From NCBI GenBank assembly GCA_921293015.1, contig OV121081.1, positions 31,561,158 through 31,625,157 of the forward strand: DNA of 64,000 bases, read 5' to 3'. The position numbers were made by a program, and so were the translations under genes. The DNA is from Phorcus lineatus (taxonomy: Eukaryota > Mollusca > Gastropoda > Trochida > Trochidae). This document shows, piece after piece, positions 1 through 64,000 of the stretch (the first letter of the stretch is position 1; each line of letters begins with the position of its first letter). Under the pieces are notes generated by a model. That model was given only the letters and a program-made list of their open reading frames with translations, was not told the DNA's origin and did no database searches.

Positions 1-2414
1 GAAACATGGCCAGAAAGGATCAGCGATTTTTAAGAAATATGCACTAGTAGATCATGCTTCAAATATGATATAGCATTATTATTTTATGAAAAACAATTTT
101 ATATCTTTCATAGTCATTTATATATGTTATTTATGACATTATCATAATTACATCTGTATCAAAGTTCACTTCTGTTTGATTTATAACTGAAATGTCCGAC
201 TGGCAAAATTTCGAATCTGCAACCCTGATTATAACTATTAGATTTATCCAATTACTTTCAATGTTAGTGGCGGGGGACATGTTAATGACAAACACTAATT
301 TTTATTGTTTTATTTGGGATTTGTTTACTGTTTAAGCATATTCAATTTGTGGATTGTCATTAATTTTGTAAAATCAAATTGATTTTGACAATTAATTTAC
401 TTTGTAACGCATCATTATTACACTAACGAAATGACTAGATTGATCAAATGTATAACAACAATGCAATTTTAAGTATGAAAATATCTCAATTGATATCGAA
501 GTATACACAAATGTTTAATTACAAACTAAATCTAAATCTAAACACTGTCCTTGTAGTAATATATTTTGAAAGTATGCATTTTTTCCCACATAATTACATC
601 TTTGACAGTCAATTTCTATGGCCAGTAGAGTGGAGTTTCATTAAGAAGCTAAATAATTTGGCTACTTTTTAATTAAAAACATGGAATGTAGTTATGTTCT
701 GCAGGAAAATTGTCAACCTCATTTAAGTTTTAAGACTACAAGTGCTCTGTAAAGCAGTGTAAATAATATATTTTCACATGTATGAGGAATTTGTGCGAGC
801 TCCAGAATGAACACATCATGATGTGGACGGATATGGTTTTATAATTCGAGCAAGTGCAAGTAGAACTTGGTTTTGGTTTCATTCAAGCCACATGATAAAA
901 GCACTTGGTTACCCTGAGTAAAACAGTCTCATTGAAGAAGGGGCAAGTGGTCATGTCGTTGTACTTGCCCTTTCGCCCGAAATGTCAGCGGGACATGAAT
1001 GAACCTGTTGATTAATTGTTCCGTTTTATAATATTGTGTTAATATTGTAAAAAATATCCAGTTGAATCATAAAATGTACTCAGTAACTGGCACACCCAAA
1101 CATTGTTACAAAACATGTATTTCTCTTTCTTCATGTCTGTATCATAATTATAGAACTTGTTACTGAGAAGGGCAAGTGTGCAGAATTCAGCAATTTAACA
1201 CTTTAACATTAATCAGATAACCTTACTTATACTTTTATAAGGTTTTATTTGAATGATATAGGCAATAATTTGCAAGTGTGAACATTTACAATTCATTTTG
1301 TAAAAGTTATAACTGTAAAAGATTAATAACTTGTAAAACAAACATTTGCAGTTTAAAGGGGTAGTAGCATGTTTTCCTCAAATTTTATTTCTTCAAAATT
1401 TCCCTGTTATTTCACACACATCACATATAGTATGACATGACCCAACCAATAACGTCCTTATCTTTTCTTTTTAGGAAAGTGAATGAGATATTTAAATTTT
1501 TATAACTTCAGGCCTGAAAGGCCCAGTTGGGGTTTGGCATGGTATGGTGTCCATCATTCGTCTGTCTGTCCAACTCTCCATCAATCGATTCTCTAGAACC
1601 ATTGACTCAAGAAATCTTAAATATTTGGAACAGATTCCTTGTCTAATGATAATAACTTAGATTGACTGGCCCTTGAAATATCATGATTTATAGATTTTAT
1701 GGACCTGTTGCACCAATTTAGGGCCACATATTAAAAACATATCTGTCTGCTTCCCCAGAAGAAAAAGGCCAAAGTATTATGCGAACCTCAACAAGGGTAA
1801 CAATTTATGACTGTTTGGCACAGTGCCGCTTGACAGGTATAAATTAGGTAATTATTTAGGTATAAATCAATTAGCTTTTATCTTGCAGTGTTTTGATAAA
1901 TGAGCTAGCCTATTACTATCATGTTAAATCAATGTGAGGAGTTACCAAACCTCCCGTCCTCCAAGTTCTTAGTAGCCAGTGATTCACTGAGAAATTACAT
2001 CCATTCACGCTTCCAAACTAGTGACCTTAAAGGCAATTAAGCCAAAGTCACTGTCTTTAGCATCGTTAAAGAATTTGACAACAAGTCATCAAAGATGAAA
2101 GACCTTTTAACAAGGATATAAAATGTGTACATCATACTTCCTGTTCCAACTTGTACATGTATCCAGCAAACAAAGTTGTAAAGGTAAACAGTATCTACCA
2201 TAAAATTCCTTTGTATCATGATTAATTGAAAGTTCTATTTTTAAGACTTAGACAAAGACATTGTTTACAGGTGTCACTGACAACATCTGCTGTCAATTAA
2301 ACATGGAACCCTCTTCATTTGAAACCTATCAATTCAAAGTAATTGACATGGTCACTTGCACCTGAGTTGCAGTTTAAATTTATTCAAAGTTTCTTTATTG
2401 CCCTTTATTTTCAG
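1..2414 (+). other. Upstream intron sequence, partial
   Basis: This is AT-rich DNA ahead of the first visible exon, presumably the 3' part of the intron that follows the exon holding most of the first TB domain. I see no exon-like EGF or TB coding in either strand. A stretch near 1511-1800 starts with the palindrome GGCCTGAAAGGCC and has a Pyr-rich gtctgtctgtcc run, like a dispersed repeat, but I could not delimit it. Confidence 0.6.
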
Positions 2415-60532
<58,118 letters not shown>

Positions 60533-61204
60533 GTGAGTTTAAGAAGACTGCTGTTTTTTGTTTACGACATACGCAACACGATGTTTGGTGATGATATATC
60601 TATAAATAATGTGACATATTAATGTTGATGTATCTAAAACAGGAAAGATGAAATTTTTTTTTTTTTTTATAAAATTATTGCATAAAATCATTTACTTTTG
60701 CTATATGACAGGTTGTGACTATTTTTTTAATAAAAATATACAAAAACAACGTAAAAAAAAAGGTGTTCTCGTACATTTTACCACCCTGTATAGAGCTCGA
60801 TCCCTAGTGGTCGCTATGACGCCAGGGGAAGATAACTCTTAATTTCAACACTTATCAACACTTCACACGTTTCTTACAAAGCTAGTTGGCAAAGTTTTTC
60901 TCTTAAAAGAAAAACCATGGACAAAGGCAAATGTACCCGTATATTCTTATTGTTTTATTAAAATAGACTTGCATTTTTCTTGGTGGAAAATTTTGTCGTA
61001 GTCGGCAAGCCATGTTGTTTACATTCTTTTTTCATTTTCAGGCCATTTGTTGTTGTGCTTCCTTAGATGCTTTTCACAAAGCATGTCGCGTAGGATTTTT
61101 TATTAAGAGTAGGATGTTGTTATCTCTCATGTGTTATTCACTACATATGTATCTTTTTATCTACATATTAGTTTTATACATTGGGTCTGAACTTTTCTTC
61201 ATGA
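60533..61204 (+). other. Start of an open intron (exon 25 to retroelement)
   Basis: AT-rich DNA with A/T homopolymer runs near 60653-60670 and 60749. No next exon is visible before the window ends. Confidence 0.7.
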
Positions 61205-61408
61205 ATGCTTGCAGTCTTACAAGTGCAGTCGTACAAGAAGTGTTTTGATTGCTTGACTAACATCCCCAAATCTGATTCACATGAGATCTGTTTGGTCTGT
61301 CTGTCCATGAATGACCTGGACGACTCCAACTCTAGTTCCAACTTCCCAATAGCTGGCTGGCCTTCTCTAGGGCTACACCTAACTCTCTTAACAGAATTAA
61401 CACCTTAA
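61205..61408 (+). pseudogene. DIRS-like gag N-terminal remnant
   Basis: It reads SYKKCFDCLTNIPKSDSHEI then CLVCL: C-x2-C plus H-x3-C-x2-C, a pattern common at the start of DIRS gag-like proteins. The frame then loses similarity. Later frames to about 62450 (such as DLSKKPIGVSLNSC near 62169) look like the rest of this protein with frameshifts. Confidence 0.6.
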
Positions 61409-62612
61409 TCAAGTGGCAAATCTGGGGCCTGAAGGGTATAGATAGCAGATTTCTGCAGGGAGTTTTTGCTGTTGACATACCTGTCAGGCCCTGATGCCTA
61501 TGGTGCTTACACCAGCCAGAACAGGGGCCCTGGTGTTCCTAAGCTACCAACTCCACTGAAGCTCTGGCAATGTACTGGAGGCAACGATACCCGCCATTTC
61601 CCAGGATACGGGCACCGCTTCATGCTGACATGAACGGGTTCCCCAAGAGTCATAGTCCCAGCGCTTTGGCCTGGCACCTGGTCTCCAGATCGGCTACTTG
61701 CTCTGGAGCAGCGCAGGTCTTATGGTTTAGGTTTTCGCATTCCACTCTTGCCTGTTTGTTTCACTCTGGATGCTCCCCCAGACACTCAGTCGACTTTAGA
61801 CTCTGGGGTCACTGGGGAGAGTTCGGAAGGAGACATAGAGATTGATTAGAATGTGGAGACTGATCTGTCGTACCTATGTGACCTATTTCCCCAGGTTGCT
61901 GTTCATGAAGAAGTCGTCTTTCCAACCAGGCTTTTGCCTCCTGGAAGATGCCTCAGGTGCTGCTCTGTTTTTGGACTTATTTCATGCCAATGCAATCTTG
62001 CTTCACCTTTCAGGTATCAGGCAGAGATTTGACCTCCCAGATCTCAATATTTTGTATCTGTTGGGGGAGGTGGAATTGTTTGAGGTGCCAGATTGTGATG
62101 ATAATGTGCTTGCTTCAGTCAACGTGAACTCTTTTAGAGCCCACGGCCGACAAACTCATATATTCTGATCTTTCGAAGAAGCCTATCGGGGTGTCTCTCA
62201 ACAGTTGTGAGTCCAGTTCACTCAGCCTATAGGCTTTGCTCCAGGCTATATCCCTGGCTGAAGGGATGGATCAGTCTTTCTCAACTTAGCTTCAGAGGCA
62301 AATGTCTGAAGTTGCCGGTCACTTCACTTGCTACACAATACAGAGTGTCTTGAGTCAAGTGATGGGCGCAGTGATGGACTGCACTGACTGTGGTTTAATT
62401 ACTCTAAACTGCCAAGGACACTGTGGACCAGTTAGCTAGGGTCAAGGACATAAAAGATGGCCTTGACAATGCTGGTAAGTGAAAGTCCTCACCTCTGTCT
62501 GATTTTTCTGATGGACTGCCAGCCAAGTCCTTTTTGAGATGGAATGCTTAATTCGAGTTGGGGAAGGGGAAAGGTCATAAGGGCAAATAGGGCAATTACT
62601 AGCTAAGGGCTA

Positions 62613-62930
62613 GTGGAAGCCAAAAGGTGGCTCAAACCAGGGCTCCCAAGTGCCAAAGTTGGAGACCCAAATGGGGGCCCGAGTGCTGCCAAAATCTGTA
62701 ATCCAGTTCTAGTCCCTGAGCTTTTGGTGGGAGGTAAGCTGTTTCAGTTCCTCACAGAATGGGAGAAAGCCATGTCCAGCTTCTTTTTTCTTAACATGCT
62801 CAGGGATGGGTATTTATCTCACTGGAAGCATGGGCCACTGACTGTCACTGGAGTGAACTGCACTTCGGTGCCATGCTCTCCAGAGATGGTGCAAGTTCTT
62901 TGCACCGATTTCGTTGTGTTTACATTGTAA
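62613..62930 (+). pseudogene. DIRS-like reverse transcriptase N-terminal remnant
   Basis: Within this frame VGGKLFQFLTEWEKAMSS then MLRDGYLSHW and GPLTVTG match the region ahead of the RT palm in DIRS elements (VGGRL...FxxxW...I..GY...PP). It is interrupted before the catalytic core. Confidence 0.65.
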
Positions 62931-63144
62931 GCACTCAGTGACATTAACCATTCATCAGGAATACTTGACTCGCTTAATATCCAGATGTGACCCTTGACCT
63001 GGAACTGGTGGCCATATTACAGTTGAGTGTCAGAGCACAGTGTGGCGAGTGTGTAATATGTGTGCTTGGAAATAAATATGTAATGACCATCTGTCAGTTT
63101 TACAATTGAGTTGCAGTGGTACAAGAAGTGGTACCCAATGTACA

Positions 63145-63485
63145 GGAGAAAGTGAGTATTACTCAAATTACTTCCTGGTCACCAAAAATGGCGGATGCTT
63201 CAGGCCCATACTGAATCTGAAGTACTAAACAAAATGCTAGAGGGACTATCATTCAAGATAGGAATACTGAGGTCACTGAATTAATTGGCTTTCATCAATC
63301 GACCTGGAAGATGTGTACATCTATGTCTTTAGTTTTGGTTAGATGGAGGCAATGTTACCACTTTCATGTGCTTCCCTTCAGCATTTAATCCACCAAGGGT
63401 GTTTACCAAGCTAATGATGATTCTAGAGCAGGTCACCAGGTCACAGGGCAGGTGCTATCACCTGTACCTAGACAACTGATTGACC
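63145..63485 (+). pseudogene. DIRS-like reverse transcriptase core remnant
   Basis: In shifting frames: YYSNYFLVTKNGGCFRPILN (about 63153), SIDLEDVYIYVFSFG (about 63295), FNPPRVFTKLM (about 63384) and HLYLDN followed by a stop then LTS (about 63461). The last is a degraded YLDDWL box, the catalytic-site form typical of DIRS RTs, with one Asp changed to Asn and Trp to stop. Confidence 0.75.
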
Positions 63486-64000
63486 AGCGCTCAGTCTTAG
63501 GCGCTGAGTTAGGAGGCTACCCAGCACGTCTTGAACTTTATTTTGCAGCTGGGTTAGTTCATCAACCTTAAAAAGTCAGATCTTGCTCCCTCGCAGGATG
63601 TTATCTTTCTAGTGTCCTTTGCATCAACCCAAGTAATGAAGGTTTCCCACACACTCTTCACAGACATGGATCTCGTTGCTTGGGAAAATTGAGGTGATGG
63701 TGGATTTGGTCTGGAGGGCTCGTTTGAAAATGGACCAATTCAGACTGATGCATCCCTAGACAACTGGTTGACCAGCACCAGCTGAGTCAGGAGGCTACCC
63801 AGCACGTCTTGAACTTAATTCTTCTGCTTGGTTAGATCATCAATCTCAAAAAGTCATATCTTGTTCCCACGCAGAATCTTACCTTCCTAGTGTCCCTTGC
63901 GTCGACCTAAGTCATGAAGGTTTCCCGACCACTCTTCATAGACATGGTTCTGGTTGCTTGAGAACATTGTGCCGATGGTGGATTTGGTCTGGAGGGCTCG
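63467..64000 (+). repeat. Tandem duplication within the DIRS-like remnant, period ~280 bp
   Basis: The segment 63467-63722 is repeated, with about 15% differences and a ~10-bp indel, at 63755-64000, each starting CCTAGACAACTG and ending GGAGGGCTCG. The join comes right after CAGACTGATGCAT (QTDAS), so RNase H-like DNA runs straight back into the YLDD box. Confidence 0.85.

Larger units (their letters stand above)
61205..64000 (+). mobile_element. Decayed DIRS-like retroelement, partial
   Basis: GC content rises here and the plus strand shows scattered homology blocks in several frames: a Cys/His motif near 61230-61310, a VGGKL...FLTEWE block near 62727, RT motifs from 63150 to 63480 and an RNase H-like TDAS near 63745. 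Order and spacing fit a DIRS-type element (gag-like, RT, RNase H; a tyrosine recombinase would be further right). Stops and frameshifts are many; it is inactive. Terminal repeats were not seen. Confidence 0.75.

Overview
The window looks like animal genomic DNA: AT-rich, intron-rich and full of transposons. The repeat types (piggyBac, tandem-repeat Helitron-like units, DIRS-like and LINE remnants, hairpin MITEs) and an invertebrate-style fibrillin gene make a mollusc, probably a bivalve, the best guess. That is inference; no marker gene fixes the species.

One host gene runs along the plus strand from 2415 to 60532 and continues past both edges. I could place 25 exons, 3,150 coding bases in all, and every one is a phase 1-1 exon with a length divisible by three. 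They encode the central part of a fibrillin-family extracellular matrix glycoprotein. In order: the tail of a TB (8-Cys) domain plus a non-calcium EGF, five cbEGFs, a TB domain, three cbEGFs, a hybrid domain, one cbEGF, a TB domain, then ten cbEGFs. From TB2 onward this is the vertebrate order TB2 / cbEGF7-9 / hybrid 2 / cbEGF10 / TB3 / cbEGF11-20. Before TB2 there is one extra cbEGF, and a short linker stands where vertebrate fibrillins have a Pro- or Gly-rich segment. All introns are GT-AG except the first, which has a good GC-AG donor.

The introns carry most of the other content. Four members of one piggyBac family are present: a right-end fragment (4117-6715); a complete 6.8-kb element with TTAA target duplication, 8-bp terminal inverted repeats and an intact 653-codon transposase on the minus strand (10774-17554); an inverted, deleted and nonsense-mutated copy (23412-28600) inserted in a LINE remnant; and a transposase-less derivative (46796-50293) whose left end is split by a tandem-repeat, hairpin-ended element. 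The family is built largely of a degenerate ~195-bp repeat on both sides of the transposase gene.

Other mobile DNA includes a 447-bp Mutator-like MITE with a 10-bp target duplication (10289-10735), a 3.4-kb element with ~580-bp inverted arms (36512-39911) holding a hAT-like MITE, several 120-165-bp perfect or near-perfect hairpins, and a decayed DIRS-like retroelement from about 61.2 kb to the right edge.

The most unexpected non-TE signal lies in the intron that splits TB3. A cluster of GCGGAGCA octamers is followed by a compact CCAAT / CRE / E-box / TATA arrangement and a possible untranslated exon with a splice donor (51371-51875): a candidate internal promoter. I found no credible tRNA or rRNA gene, CRISPR array or second intact host gene.
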